From assembly GCA_947174335.1 (NCBI GenBank), contig CAMWIM010000009.1:1-53022 (forward strand): DNA of 53,022 nt. The letters run 5' to 3'. The translations under genes and the position numbers were made by a program. Shown piece after piece: positions 32,740 through 40,562 of the stretch. This DNA is from an uncultured Porphyromonadaceae bacterium (GTDB lineage: Bacteria; Bacteroidota; Bacteroidia; Bacteroidales; Muribaculaceae). The first letter of the stretch is position 1, and every line of letters begins with the position of its first letter. The notes beneath the pieces are model-generated. The model did not search any database and was not told the origin of the DNA. It saw nothing but the letters and a program-made list of their open reading frames with translations.

Positions 32740-34827
32740 TTATCTTCCTCCGGCGGTTGAAGAGTCAACATTAGCGTTGGCTTTGACACGTTTGTTGGCA
32801 CCACGATTCTGATGTCCCCATTTCAGATTATAGCTGATGCTGATGTATGGCATACGCATATCGAGTCTCATGTGTTGCTCATTGGTATTCCATTTGCTGA
32901 GCATCTTTGAGCCTTGATCGTATGTGCCGAAGGGCAAAATCACACCGGCTGAAAATTGCCACTTTTGCCAGTTATAAGAGAGGTCAATGACCGAAATATT
33001 TTCGCCCCAGCTGATTTTCTCACCCCAAAGATCATGCTGAGCGCGCACATATTGACCGCCCAATACAAAGCCCCAGTGCATCACGCCGAAACTAATATTC
33101 CCACTCCAATTATTGTTGTGAAGTTTATATCCGGTTCCGCTCATTCGCTCCATGCGATATTGTAGATAACCGTTCAAAACAAACCACTTGGGTATGACTT
33201 CTATTTGAGGTGCAACGAAAAACGAAAGATTTTTCAATCCATTACTGTTTTCATATGTTGTGATGAGTTTGTTTTCATCCCAATACAAGAGTGGCGTGAT
33301 TGCATTTGGACTTGTAAACGCTCTGGCTCCAAGCATACCCGATACTCTCGGAATATTGATGTTATAGCGCAGGGTCAACATATATGAATTGGAAGTCTTT
33401 AAGTTGGGATTACCGATACGCCATTGAAAGCCATCGAGTTGCTGTGGTGCGATATTTGTTTCAGCCAGCGAAGGGGTAGATTGCCATGATTCAAAACTCA
33501 ATTTAAACTGATGGTTTTGATTAATTCCGTATGTGACAGTGGCTTGAGGACGGACATTCCAGGAATTGCTACCTTGACCTGTTTCCTTGAACATGAAGTC
33601 GGTATATTGTGCACCCATTCCGGCTGTGATTGTGAATTTATTTAATCGTTGAAAATATTCGGCAAAGAAATATACCTTGTCTTGACGCTGATGAAATACG
33701 ACTCCGCCAAGATTTTCATAAACCGAACGGTTACGGTTGGCGGTATAGGATGCTCCGGCTGTCAGACGTGACTTTGACCAATTCTTGATATAGTTTGTTT
33801 CTATACCATACACCTGGTTGCGGTCTTTAATCATTGTGTGAATGTCGTTTAGATAATCCAATGTGCCGGGCAACTGTTCGACATAGTCGGAATATGTTTT
33901 TCCAAATAATAATGAACTGCTGAAATCAACAACGAGCATTTGCTTGTTGGCAAAATGTTGTTCAAAATAGACCGATATAGTCGGTTTTTTGCCCATATCC
34001 CCATGAGTATCGGTTAGAATAATGTCATCTAATCCGTTGCTGAGCGATAACAGCCCTTCATATCGAAATTTGTCAGAGAACATATCGAAATATGATAAAT
34101 CGACCATTAAGGTAGTTGTATCGGGCTTAACATAACTGTATGTCGCAATAAAATTACCCATCGAGTTGTCCATTGAACCACCGCGTGAGGTCTCATTTCG
34201 TGTAAGGGAAGTACCGTCGGGATAAGTAAAAGTCTCTTTGTAATCGCGATGAGTTTTCAACTTATTGGTAAGTTTGAATTTGCCCCAAAGTTCAAACTGA
34301 GAATATCCGTTGTTTAATTTTATATCAGCAAAATAGTTGCCCCATGCCTGATTGAGAGCAGGCATGGCATTTGTCATCAACGACCCTCCGGTTTCGGGGT
34401 TTGCAACAATAAAGTTAAGAACATAGTTTGCGCCGTTATATCGAAGTCCGGGATTGGCAATCCACTCCACTCGCTTTATTGTTTCGGGAAGTAGAGAACG
34501 CACTTGATCGACAGACGAGACTCGTCCGTTGATGCGAATCTGCACTGACTGACCGGCTGCCTGGATGCTTCCCAGCGCTTCCGTTACCGAAAGCGAGGGA
34601 ATCATCAGGTTGTTAAGTAATTGTAACCCGTTCTTGGAGTTCTCAACCGCACTTTGTGACGGGATGAAGAGATCCATGTCGGCTTTGTGGATTACTTTTG
34701 GAGCTTGAATGGTTATTTCTTGTAACTCGTGTGTGAGTGTCGTATCATTGACTTCGGTCTGTGCCATCAACGGCGCAACCGAAGCCATTACAGATACAAT
34801 AAATGAATGAACTTTTATATGTCGCAT
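32740..34827 (-). CDS. Outer-membrane beta-barrel protein (TonB-receptor-like)
   Basis: A 695-residue outer-membrane protein with signal peptide (M-R-H-I-K-V ... P-L-M-A-Q, about 22 residues). A plug-like domain follows (about 30-150; I-R-I-N-G-R and V-E-W-I-A-N-P-G-L-R-Y-N-G), then a long series of alternating aromatic/polar strands to the C-terminus. It resembles the outer_membrane_beta-barrel (OMP_b-brl_3) group of TonB-dependent-like proteins but lacks the usual carboxypeptidase-regulatory N-domain and a SusD partner. It ends with I-S-Y-N-L-K-W-G and a short tail rather than a clean aromatic final strand. Start at ATG 34827 gives the signal peptide; 26 further codons are open upstream but overlap the promoter region. 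Substrate unknown. Confidence 0.8.
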   Translation of the reverse strand: MRHIKVHSFIVSVMASVAPLMAQTEVNDTTLTHELQEITIQAPKVIHKADMDLFIPSQSAVENSKNGLQLLNNLMIPSLSVTEALGSIQAAGQSVQIRINGRVSSVDQVRSLLPETIKRVEWIANPGLRYNGANYVLNFIVANPETGGSLMTNAMPALNQAWGNYFADIKLNNGYSQFELWGKFKLTNKLKTHRDYKETFTYPDGTSLTRNETSRGGSMDNSMGNFIATYSYVKPDTTTLMVDLSYFDMFSDKFRYEGLLSLSNGLDDIILTDTHGDMGKKPTISVYFEQHFANKQMLVVDFSSSLLFGKTYSDYVEQLPGTLDYLNDIHTMIKDRNQVYGIETNYIKNWSKSRLTAGASYTANRNRSVYENLGGVVFHQRQDKVYFFAEYFQRLNKFTITAGMGAQYTDFMFKETGQGSNSWNVRPQATVTYGINQNHQFKLSFESWQSTPSLAETNIAPQQLDGFQWRIGNPNLKTSNSYMLTLRYNINIPRVSGMLGARAFTSPNAITPLLYWDENKLITTYENSNGLKNLSFFVAPQIEVIPKWFVLNGYLQYRMERMSGTGYKLHNNNWSGNISFGVMHWGFVLGGQYVRAQHDLWGEKISWGENISVIDLSYNWQKWQFSAGVILPFGTYDQGSKMLSKWNTNEQHMRLDMRMPYISISYNLKWGHQNRGANKRVKANANVDSSTAGGR

Positions 34828-34847
34828 GTTATCAATAATAATTATAC

Positions 34848-34895
34848 GGCGCAAAATTAGAATAAATAAAAATTCTGCGCCATACCCAAATGGGT
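34848..34895 (-). promoter_or_regulatory. Promoter with flanking dyads for the barrel gene
   Basis: On the minus strand a -7 element TAATTTTG lies at 34859-34852. It is embedded in a dyad GGCGCA (34848-34853) / TGCGCC (34876-34881), with inner arms AGAAT/ATTCT. Directly beyond is a second dyad ACCCA-AA-TGGGT (34884-34895). Such symmetric sites are possible operators; no regulator is identified. Confidence 0.4.
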
Positions 34896-34961
34896 ACGAT
34901 TGCATTTATTTATAATTTTTATTGAATTTAGAATACAAGTTGTAAATAAGGTGAGTAAAAC

Positions 34962-34986
34962 AAAAAAAGCCGGCATATAGCCAGCT
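34962..34986 (-). terminator. Intrinsic terminator of the candidate small RNA
   Basis: On the minus strand AGCTGGC, loop TATAT, GCCGGCT (seven pairs, one of them T-G) followed by seven T residues: a textbook intrinsic terminator with no protein-coding gene in front of it in that direction. Confidence 0.75.
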
Positions 34987-35037
34987 AATAAAACTAAACC
35001 CCGAGGTTTGTTTTGCAACAGGGACACTCGGGGGATT
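34962..35037 (-). ncRNA. Candidate small structured RNA, divergent from the Abi gene
   Basis: No protein frame fits here, but all parts of an independent RNA gene are visible on the minus strand: a promoter (TAACTTTG at 35051-35044), a structured body, and a strong intrinsic terminator. The expected transcript is about 76 nt, from near 35037 to the T-run at 34968-34962. Body: CCCCGAG (35033-35027) pairs with CTCGGGG (35005-34999); its loop contains TGTT-GCAA-AACA (35020-35009), a hairpin with a GNRA tetraloop. An alternative hairpin AAACC-TCGG-GGTTT (35009-34996) competes with the main stem. No known RNA family was recognised. It could be an antitoxin-like or regulatory partner of the Abi gene, or an attenuated leader of the barrel gene, though that gene has its own -7 element. 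Confidence 0.55.
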
Positions 35038-35039
35038 CC

Positions 35040-35075
35040 GTTGCAAAGTTATAAATTAATTTGTAATTTTGCAAC
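35040..35075. promoter_or_regulatory. Palindromic divergent promoter (Abi gene / small RNA)
   Basis: A 36-bp inverted repeat, symmetric at 16 of 18 base pairs (mismatches at 35048/35067 and 35052/35063), with outer arms GTTGCAAA and TTTGCAAC. Each strand carries TTG as -33 and a TAnnTTTG -7 with 20-base spacing. Plus strand: TTG 35041-35043, TAATTTTG 35064-35071. Minus strand: TTG 35074-35072, TAACTTTG 35051-35044. The -33 of one promoter abuts the -7 of the other, so only one polymerase can bind at a time. Confidence 0.65.
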
Positions 35076-35099
35076 AAATTTAAATATAAAATTAGTTCA

Positions 35100-35780
35100 G
35101 TGAAATATTCTGATTATGAAATAGCATTTTCACCGGCTCGTCTTAACCGATACTTGGTTGCATGTGAAGGCAATCGCTCAAAGGCGTTGTCTCTATATCG
35201 CCATAACGTAAAATTATGTCAAAAATTTTATGGTATTCTTAATATTTTTGAGGTCGTATTACGTAATGCCATTAATTGTCATTATCAGAAATATTTCGGA
35301 GATATAGATTGGATAAGGCATCAGTGCGCAGAAGGAGGAATGCTTGAATGTGCACCTCAAAAGCAGGAGATTGAACGAACGATTGCACTGTTGGAGCGAC
35401 AAGGAAAATACTCTAATGACCGATTGGTCTCATCGGTAACATTCGGGTTCTGGACATATTTGTTCAATCGTATTCCATTTAGAATTGGAGGTATGAACCT
35501 TTTACAGATTTTTCCTCAAAGAACTCCCGGACTTGCCCAGCGTCCAATTTATAATGAACTTCAGGAGATAAAGGCCTTTAGAAATAGGATTGCTCATCAT
35601 GAGGCAATATGCTTTAACTCTTCAGGAGAGATTGATTTAAATTACGCCTCAGAAAAATTAGATTTAATCAAGAAATATGTATTATTTTTGGGTTATAATC
35701 CCATTGAATTATTCTGGGGAACAGGAATACGTCCGTATTCTTTGATTGATAAAATTAATAATATTTCATCAATCGAATAA
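35100..35780 (+). CDS. Abi-family (Abi_2/AbiD-AbiF-like) HEPN protein
   Basis: A 226-residue soluble helical protein of the Abi family. Two HEPN-type motifs are visible: R55-N-A-I-N-C-H61 (in V-V-L-R-N-A-I-N-C-H-Y) and R161-N-R-I-A-H166 (in F-R-N-R-I-A-H-H-E), the latter being the classic R-x4-H ribonuclease motif. Between them F-G-F-W-T-Y-L-F near 115-122 is a family landmark. Family members are abortive-infection proteins or toxins and probable RNases. The start is GTG at 35100, placed 28 bases after the -7 element; no earlier in-frame start fits. It stands alone except for the divergent candidate small RNA. The defence function is inferred from family. Confidence 0.78.
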   Translation: MKYSDYEIAFSPARLNRYLVACEGNRSKALSLYRHNVKLCQKFYGILNIFEVVLRNAINCHYQKYFGDIDWIRHQCAEGGMLECAPQKQEIERTIALLERQGKYSNDRLVSSVTFGFWTYLFNRIPFRIGGMNLLQIFPQRTPGLAQRPIYNELQEIKAFRNRIAHHEAICFNSSGEIDLNYASEKLDLIKKYVLFLGYNPIELFWGTGIRPYSLIDKINNISSIE

Positions 35781-35800
35781 TTGTTGTAAATTTTTCGATT
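35771..35800. terminator. Shared terminator-like hairpin between convergent genes
   Basis: Arms AATCGAA (35771-35777) and TTCGATT (35794-35800) with a 16-base AT-rich loop. It includes the Abi stop codon and touches the stop of the LuxR-type gene. T-runs lie on the loop side only, so strength is uncertain. Confidence 0.35.
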
Positions 35801-36554
35801 AAATCAGCTTGTCATTTGTTGCGGCAACAATGGCTTCAGAGATATTGCGCACGCCAAGTTTCTCAAAGAGCTGTTTGCGATATTTCTTGATTGTGTCGGG
35901 CGAAAGACACATCTTTTCAGCAATTTCAGTCATCGTAAATCCTTGAGTTGATAAGGTGATTACCGATTTTTCGCTTTCGGTGAGAGTTGGCGCGCTCTGT
36001 TTGTTCCACCGTTTGGTCTTAAGATTATATTTATAAAATTCTGATGACCCAATACGATGCACTTCAATCTGCCCGGGGGCTGTATGGCTCGAAATTGAGA
36101 TAACACAAATTGCAAGCCAAATACGATTATCCGGAGTCAATGCTAATGGGGTGAGTTTATGGTGAATCAGAACCGGGTGATTGTTATTCAGAATATGAAA
36201 GTCATATTGGATATACAATTCTTTGCGATTTTCGGGAGGTGTTGATTCGAAAAAAGAGAATCCGGCTTTGTTGATTTCAAGTAAAAGTGGCTGCTCATCT
36301 TTCGGTACATAGTTAAGATAAAAACGGTAGTTGAGTTCATAAACTTCGTCAGGTGTCAAACCACCAAGAAACAACGAGTTTGGAGATACATAAAGAAAGT
36401 TCTTCTTGAAATAGTCGATAATGTAAACACTTTGATATGTAGCGCGTGAAAAAGACTCTGCCGTGCGAATGAAATCGTCAACTCGGTTATAGTCAAGATT
36501 TTCAGAACATTCAACTTTATTTTCAGGAATAAAAAATTTATCGACTGACACCAT
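35799..36554 (-). CDS. LuxR-type transcriptional regulator with PAS-like sensor domain
   Basis: A 251-residue regulator. The C-terminal 60 residues form a LuxR helix-turn-helix (about 190-245): L-T-E-S-E-K-S-V-I-T-L, G-F-T-M-T-E-I-A-E-K-M-C-L-S-P-D-T-I-K-K-Y-R, L-F-E-K-L-G-V. The first 170 residues resemble a PAS-like sensor (S-V-Y-I-I-D-Y-F-K-K-N-F-L-Y-V-S-P-N-S). No phosphoacceptor receiver domain is present, so the signal is probably a ligand. It is the downstream gene of a pair with a HAD phosphatase 12 bases away; its targets are unknown. Confidence 0.85.
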   Translation of the reverse strand: MVSVDKFFIPENKVECSENLDYNRVDDFIRTAESFSRATYQSVYIIDYFKKNFLYVSPNSLFLGGLTPDEVYELNYRFYLNYVPKDEQPLLLEINKAGFSFFESTPPENRKELYIQYDFHILNNNHPVLIHHKLTPLALTPDNRIWLAICVISISSHTAPGQIEVHRIGSSEFYKYNLKTKRWNKQSAPTLTESEKSVITLSTQGFTMTEIAEKMCLSPDTIKKYRKQLFEKLGVRNISEAIVAATNDKLI

Positions 36555-36566
36555 AATACATTTTAT

Positions 36567-37208
36567 TTAGAGCATATCGGGATTAAGACCATGGAAATTG
36601 TCAATTATCAGGTCGGCTTTTCCGGAAAGGTTTTCGCGTGAATTTGTTGTAGCGAGTGCAACAACTTTTGCACCTGAACGACGGCCTGCCTCAATCCCTT
36701 GTATTGAGTCCTCAAAAACAACACAATCCTCAGGTTTGCAGCCAAGTGCTTGCGCAGCTTTGATATAGCCCTCGGGGTCGGGTTTTGATTTGCTCACCAT
36801 TGTCCCGTTGATGATTTTGTCAAAGCGTGATTTCATCCACGGAATTTGTTTAAAAAGATATTCCATCTTCATGTCATCGCTACTGGTGACAATCGCGATT
36901 TTCCAGCCTGAGGATTGGAGCCGGTCAAGAAATTCGGTCACTCCGTCAAAAACCGGATAGACAATGTTGTCTTCAAAGTCATGCACCATCCTGACAATGT
37001 CATCTTGAATAGTTTTGTCGGGAAAATAGCGTGAAAGAATATCTTTTAGCGTGGTTCCCTTGATGTCGTATGCAAACGTGGGTGAGGGGAGTTGATGTTT
37101 CAACCCAACCTGACGCCAAAATTCAGTATATAATGGTTCGGTGTCAATCAAAACACCATCAAGGTCAAAGAGTGCGCCCCTCGCGGGCGCCAATATGCAG
37201 TTGTTCAT
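36567..37208 (-). CDS. HAD-family phosphatase (beta-phosphoglucomutase-like)
   Basis: A 213-residue HAD protein with motif I F-D-L-D-G-V-L-I-D-T (about 14-23; nucleophile and acid aspartates), a C1 cap (about 25-90), motif II V-T-S-S-D (about 109-113), motif III K-S-K-P-D-P-E-G-Y (about 139-147), and motif IV V-F-E-D-S-I-Q-G (about 163-170). The cap and the K-P-D-P motif point to the beta-phosphoglucomutase / sugar-phosphatase branch. The substrate is not determined. Divergent from the MATE pump gene. Confidence 0.88.
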   Translation of the reverse strand: MNNCILAPARGALFDLDGVLIDTEPLYTEFWRQVGLKHQLPSPTFAYDIKGTTLKDILSRYFPDKTIQDDIVRMVHDFEDNIVYPVFDGVTEFLDRLQSSGWKIAIVTSSDDMKMEYLFKQIPWMKSRFDKIINGTMVSKSKPDPEGYIKAAQALGCKPEDCVVFEDSIQGIEAGRRSGAKVVALATTNSRENLSGKADLIIDNFHGLNPDML

Positions 37209-37272
37209 TATAGATTAAAATTTTATATTGCAAATTTCGTAAATCTTTGGCGATTAAGTGAACATTTTGAGT

Positions 37273-37280
37273 TAAATTTG
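37273..37280 (+). promoter_or_regulatory. -7 element of the MATE-FAD operon
   Basis: TAAATTTG followed by C, 20 bases before the ATG at 37301. A TTTG lies 23 bases upstream (37246-37249), longer than the usual spacing. Confidence 0.45.
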
Positions 37281-37300
37281 CATATTATTTATAAAAAGAA

Positions 37301-38716
37301 ATGGAAAAAACATCAGAAAATACGTCACCGATGACGCTGGGCACGCGCTCGGTGGGGACTCTTCTTGTCCAATATTCCATTCCTGCTATTATCGCGAGTG
37401 TCGCCACTTCGCTATACAATATTATTGATAGTATCTTCATCGGGCACGGTGTGGGACCGATGGCAATTGCCGGATTGGCAATTACGTTTCCGCTCATGAA
37501 CCTTGTTACGGCTTTCGTCATGCTCGTCGCTGCCGGTGGTGCCGCAATCAGTTCGATTTTTCTTGGTCAGCACAATTTAGACAAGGCTACCGATGTCATT
37601 AATAATGTAATGACGATGTCGCTGATTCATTCAGTTGTTTTTGGCGGACTCACATTGATATTTCTTGATCCAATTCTTTACTTTTTTGGTGCAACTCCCG
37701 AAACTATTCCCTACGCGCGTGAATTCATGCGTATAATTCTATATGCTACACCGATTTCATACGTATTTATCGGTTTGAACAGTATTATGCGTGCGACCGG
37801 CTATCCCCGTAAGGCGATGATCTCGGCTCTGCTGTCGGTTGTTGTCAACCTGATTTTGGCACCGATATTTATCTTTGTTTTAGATAAAGGTATTGCCGGA
37901 GCTGCAATGGCAACAGTCTGCGGTCAAACCGCCGCCTTTATCTGGGTGCTTCATCACTTCATGTCAAAAAAGAGTTTTGTCCATTTCAAACGGGAAAACT
38001 CTTGGTTCAAGCGGTCTATAATGAGCAAAATTTATGCCATCGGGTTATCCCCGTTCCTGATGAATATTTGTGCATGTGTTGTCGTGATTTTTATTAATAA
38101 GGCTCTGCTTCAAAGCGGAGGTGCCGACGGCAATCTGGCAATCGGCGCTTATGGAATCTTGAACCGTGTGACAATGTTCTTCGTTATGATTGTCTTCGGT
38201 GTAACTCAGGGTATGCAACCGATTTTGGGGTTCAACTACGGTGCCGGTAACTGGGATCGTGTGATGAAAACATTGAAAACAGGTATTTATATCGGCGTGG
38301 CTATAACAACTGTCGGTTGGATTTTGACTCAGACAATTCCATCGACTTTGAGCGAATTGTTTACGTCTGACAAAGCCTTGATTGATTTGGCGACTTCAGG
38401 ATTTCATATCTATTTCTTGATTTATCCGTTGGTCGGATGCCAGATAGTTATTCAAAACTTCTTTCAATCAATCGGAAAACCTCAGTTGTCAATTTTCCTA
38501 TCGCTCACTCGTCAATTATTGTTCCTCCTCCCGTTCCTGCTTATTCTCCCGAAAAAATTCGGAATTCCAGGTGTTTGGGCTTCAATGGCAGGCAGCGATT
38601 TTATTGCATTTGTCATAGCTGTAATCACGGCAATTATTATGGTGCATAGATACAGCAAAAAATTTAAAAACCAATCATCAGATAATGGTACACCAGTTCG
38701 ACAATCTGCGTCTTGA
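37301..38716 (+). CDS. MATE family efflux transporter
   Basis: A 471-residue protein with twelve predicted transmembrane helices in two homologous halves. MATE landmarks include the N-terminal L-L-V-Q-Y-S-I-P-A-I-I (about 23-33), I-D-S-I-F-I-G-H-G-V-G (about 45-55), and G-V-T-Q-G-M-Q-P-I-L-G-F-N-Y-G-A (about 300-315). MATE pumps export drugs or metabolites using sodium or protons. The coding end overlaps the next gene by 32 bases, an unusually long overlap that couples the two. Confidence 0.93.
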   Translation: MEKTSENTSPMTLGTRSVGTLLVQYSIPAIIASVATSLYNIIDSIFIGHGVGPMAIAGLAITFPLMNLVTAFVMLVAAGGAAISSIFLGQHNLDKATDVINNVMTMSLIHSVVFGGLTLIFLDPILYFFGATPETIPYAREFMRIILYATPISYVFIGLNSIMRATGYPRKAMISALLSVVVNLILAPIFIFVLDKGIAGAAMATVCGQTAAFIWVLHHFMSKKSFVHFKRENSWFKRSIMSKIYAIGLSPFLMNICACVVVIFINKALLQSGGADGNLAIGAYGILNRVTMFFVMIVFGVTQGMQPILGFNYGAGNWDRVMKTLKTGIYIGVAITTVGWILTQTIPSTLSELFTSDKALIDLATSGFHIYFLIYPLVGCQIVIQNFFQSIGKPQLSIFLSLTRQLLFLLPFLLILPKKFGIPGVWASMAGSDFIAFVIAVITAIIMVHRYSKKFKNQSSDNGTPVRQSAS

Positions 38717-40253
38717 CCCGGCAACCGCTTTTGACCCGGTTGATCAAAAAATATATTTCAGTCAACAACTTGGTATTGATGCTAATAGAATTACGGCAGT
38801 TGTCCCATTCCGCCGTTCGATTGATGCCCGACAAAAGCGTGTTGTCGTCAACTTGTCGGCAAGAGTTTATGTAGATGAACAACCGCCTGAACAGCCGTTA
38901 GATTTACCCGAAGTAAAATATCAGGATGTATCAAAGGCTAAGCCTGTAATTATTGTCGGAGCCGGACCTGCCGGACTCTTTGCGGCTCTGCGCCTGATTG
39001 AGCTGGGACTAAAACCGATTGTGCTTGAACGCGGAAAAGATGTTGACGCCCGACGTAAGGATATGGCTCGCATAGCCCGTGAAAATATTGTGGATCCTGA
39101 CTCTAATTATTGTTTTGGTGAGGGTGGGGCAGGTGCTTATTCTGACGGCAAACTCTATACCCGAAGTAAAAAACGTGGTTCGGTTGATAAAATTCTATCG
39201 GTATTCTATCGTCACGGTGCTCAAGCCGATATTCTCGTTGACGCTCATCCCCATATCGGAACTGACCGTCTCCCCGTTGTGATAAAAAATATACGCAACA
39301 CGATTTTGAATTGTGGCGGAGAAGTTAGATTTGGTGCAAAGGTAACCGACTTGATTATGAAAGATGGCACGGTTGTCGGTGTAGAAACTGCCGACGGTTC
39401 TACCTTTGAAGGACCTGTAATTCTTGCTACCGGACACTCTGCCCGCGACATATATCATCTTCTGAAAGAAAAAAATATTGAGATGCAACCAAAGGGCATT
39501 GCCGTTGGCGTACGTCTCGAACACCCCCAGGTACTGATTGACCGTATTCAATATCATTCCCCCAAGGGACGTGGCAAATATCTGCCGGCTGCCGAATACT
39601 CGATGTTGACCCGTGTTGACGATAGAGCTGTCTATTCTTTCTGCATGTGCCCGGGTGGATTCATCATTCCTGCCGCAAGTGGCGAAAATCAGTTGGTTGT
39701 CAACGGAATGTCTCCTTCAAATCGTGGTACAAAATGGTCAAACTCAGGTATGGTTGTCGAAATTTTACCCGAGGATATTGAGCCTGACAGCGATGATTCG
39801 TTGAAGATGATGAGGTTTCAGGAAGACATTGAAAAACGCTTTTATGATGAAGCCGGACAAACCCATAATGCCCCGGCTCAGCGTATGATCGATTTTGTAG
39901 AATCCCGTCAGTCATCCGATCTACCATCGACCTCCTATGCTCCCGGCATTCATCCTGCACGAATCGACAAACTTCTCCCACCCTTCGTCGCTAAACGTCT
40001 TCAAAAGGGTTTTGCTGAGTTTGGTCGCAAACAGCGTGGCTTCTTGACAAATGAGGCCGCTCTGATTGGTGCCGAAACGCGAACATCTTCTCCCGTCCGC
40101 ATACCTCGCGACAAAGAAACAATGATTCATATCTCGACCCCCGGGCTTTATCCCGTTGGCGAAGGTGCCGGCTATGCAGGTGGTATAGTCTCTGCCGCTA
40201 TTGACGGCGAGCGCGCCGCCGAAGCCGTAGCCAACCAAAAAGTAAAAAAATAA
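38685..40253 (+). CDS. FAD-dependent NAD(P)/FAD-type oxidoreductase
   Basis: A 522-residue flavoprotein. Residues 1-75 form a small N-terminal domain; the dinucleotide loop I-V-G-A-G-P-A-G-L-F-A-A follows near 89-100. The G-E-G-G-A-G-A-Y-S-D-G-K-L-Y-T-R block (about 145-160), A-T-G-H-S-A near 249, and the C-terminal G-L-Y-P-V-G-E-G-A-G-Y-A-G-G-I-V-S-A-A-I-D-G (about 489-510) are the markers of the uncharacterised YtfP/YpfN-like FAD dehydrogenase group. The substrate is unknown. Start overlaps the MATE gene by 32 bases; ATG 38685 gives M-V-H-Q-F-D-N, the family N-terminus. Confidence 0.85.
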   Translation: MVHQFDNLRLDPATAFDPVDQKIYFSQQLGIDANRITAVVPFRRSIDARQKRVVVNLSARVYVDEQPPEQPLDLPEVKYQDVSKAKPVIIVGAGPAGLFAALRLIELGLKPIVLERGKDVDARRKDMARIARENIVDPDSNYCFGEGGAGAYSDGKLYTRSKKRGSVDKILSVFYRHGAQADILVDAHPHIGTDRLPVVIKNIRNTILNCGGEVRFGAKVTDLIMKDGTVVGVETADGSTFEGPVILATGHSARDIYHLLKEKNIEMQPKGIAVGVRLEHPQVLIDRIQYHSPKGRGKYLPAAEYSMLTRVDDRAVYSFCMCPGGFIIPAASGENQLVVNGMSPSNRGTKWSNSGMVVEILPEDIEPDSDDSLKMMRFQEDIEKRFYDEAGQTHNAPAQRMIDFVESRQSSDLPSTSYAPGIHPARIDKLLPPFVAKRLQKGFAEFGRKQRGFLTNEAALIGAETRTSSPVRIPRDKETMIHISTPGLYPVGEGAGYAGGIVSAAIDGERAAEAVANQKVKK

Positions 40254-40406
40254 TCCTGCTTTGTTTGATGGGCGAGCCTTAGTATTTTTCACGTAAGGAG
40301 GGATTGCTTTGCATAGATAATATGCTTATTTTTAATACACAGTACAGGAATTTTTTACTCAAAATAATAACTGGCTAAATGACAAGGTTTTATGTTTAAG
40401 ATTTGT

Positions 40407-40494
40407 AAAAATCCAAACATTTAAATTGCTATTTTGTGCAAAAATCCAAACATTTAAATCGTCGTTTTGTGCAAAAATCCAGACATTTAGACTG
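40407..40494. repeat. 33-bp tandem repeat, two full copies plus one partial
   Basis: Units start AAAAATCCAAACATTTAAAT at 40407 and 40440, each followed by a 13-base part ending TTTTGTGC. A third, degenerate unit (AAAAATCCAGACATTTAGAC) begins at 40473 and stops after about 22 bases. Each junction forms a small dyad TTTTG-TG-CAAAA. The array is too short and its variable part too brief for a CRISPR. It looks iteron-like, but nothing shows which protein would bind it. Confidence 0.85.
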
Positions 40495-40516
40495 AAAAAG
40501 GATTGTAAGAAAACAA

Positions 40517-40542
40517 CAAAAGCCCCCTGATGGAGGCTTTTG
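40517..40542 (-). terminator. Terminator of rprX-rprY
   Basis: Arms CAAAAGCC and GGCTTTTG (8 bp) around CCCTGATGGA. On the minus strand the hairpin is followed by TTGTTTTC. It lies about 20 bases past the response-regulator stop. Confidence 0.65.
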
Positions 40543-40562
40543 ATACGTTATGAGAATAAGGA

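Larger units (their letters stand above)
40254..40562. other. 309-base gap between convergent genes
   Basis: No coding frame is supported. The gap holds a 33-bp tandem repeat (40407-40494) and a terminator of the response-regulator gene (40517-40542). The first 150 bases are AT-rich with no pattern recognised. Confidence 0.7.

Noticed and set aside
35012..35047. TTTGCAAC/GTTGCAAA pairing that would form a pseudoknot with the CCCCGAG stem
   Set aside because: The right arm lies in the -7 element of the minus-strand promoter and so would not be in the transcript; the symmetry is better explained as part of the bidirectional promoter and chance with its neighbour.
40407..40494. CRISPR array
   Set aside because: Only two to three units, a 13-base variable part that is itself similar between units, and no cas genes in the window.
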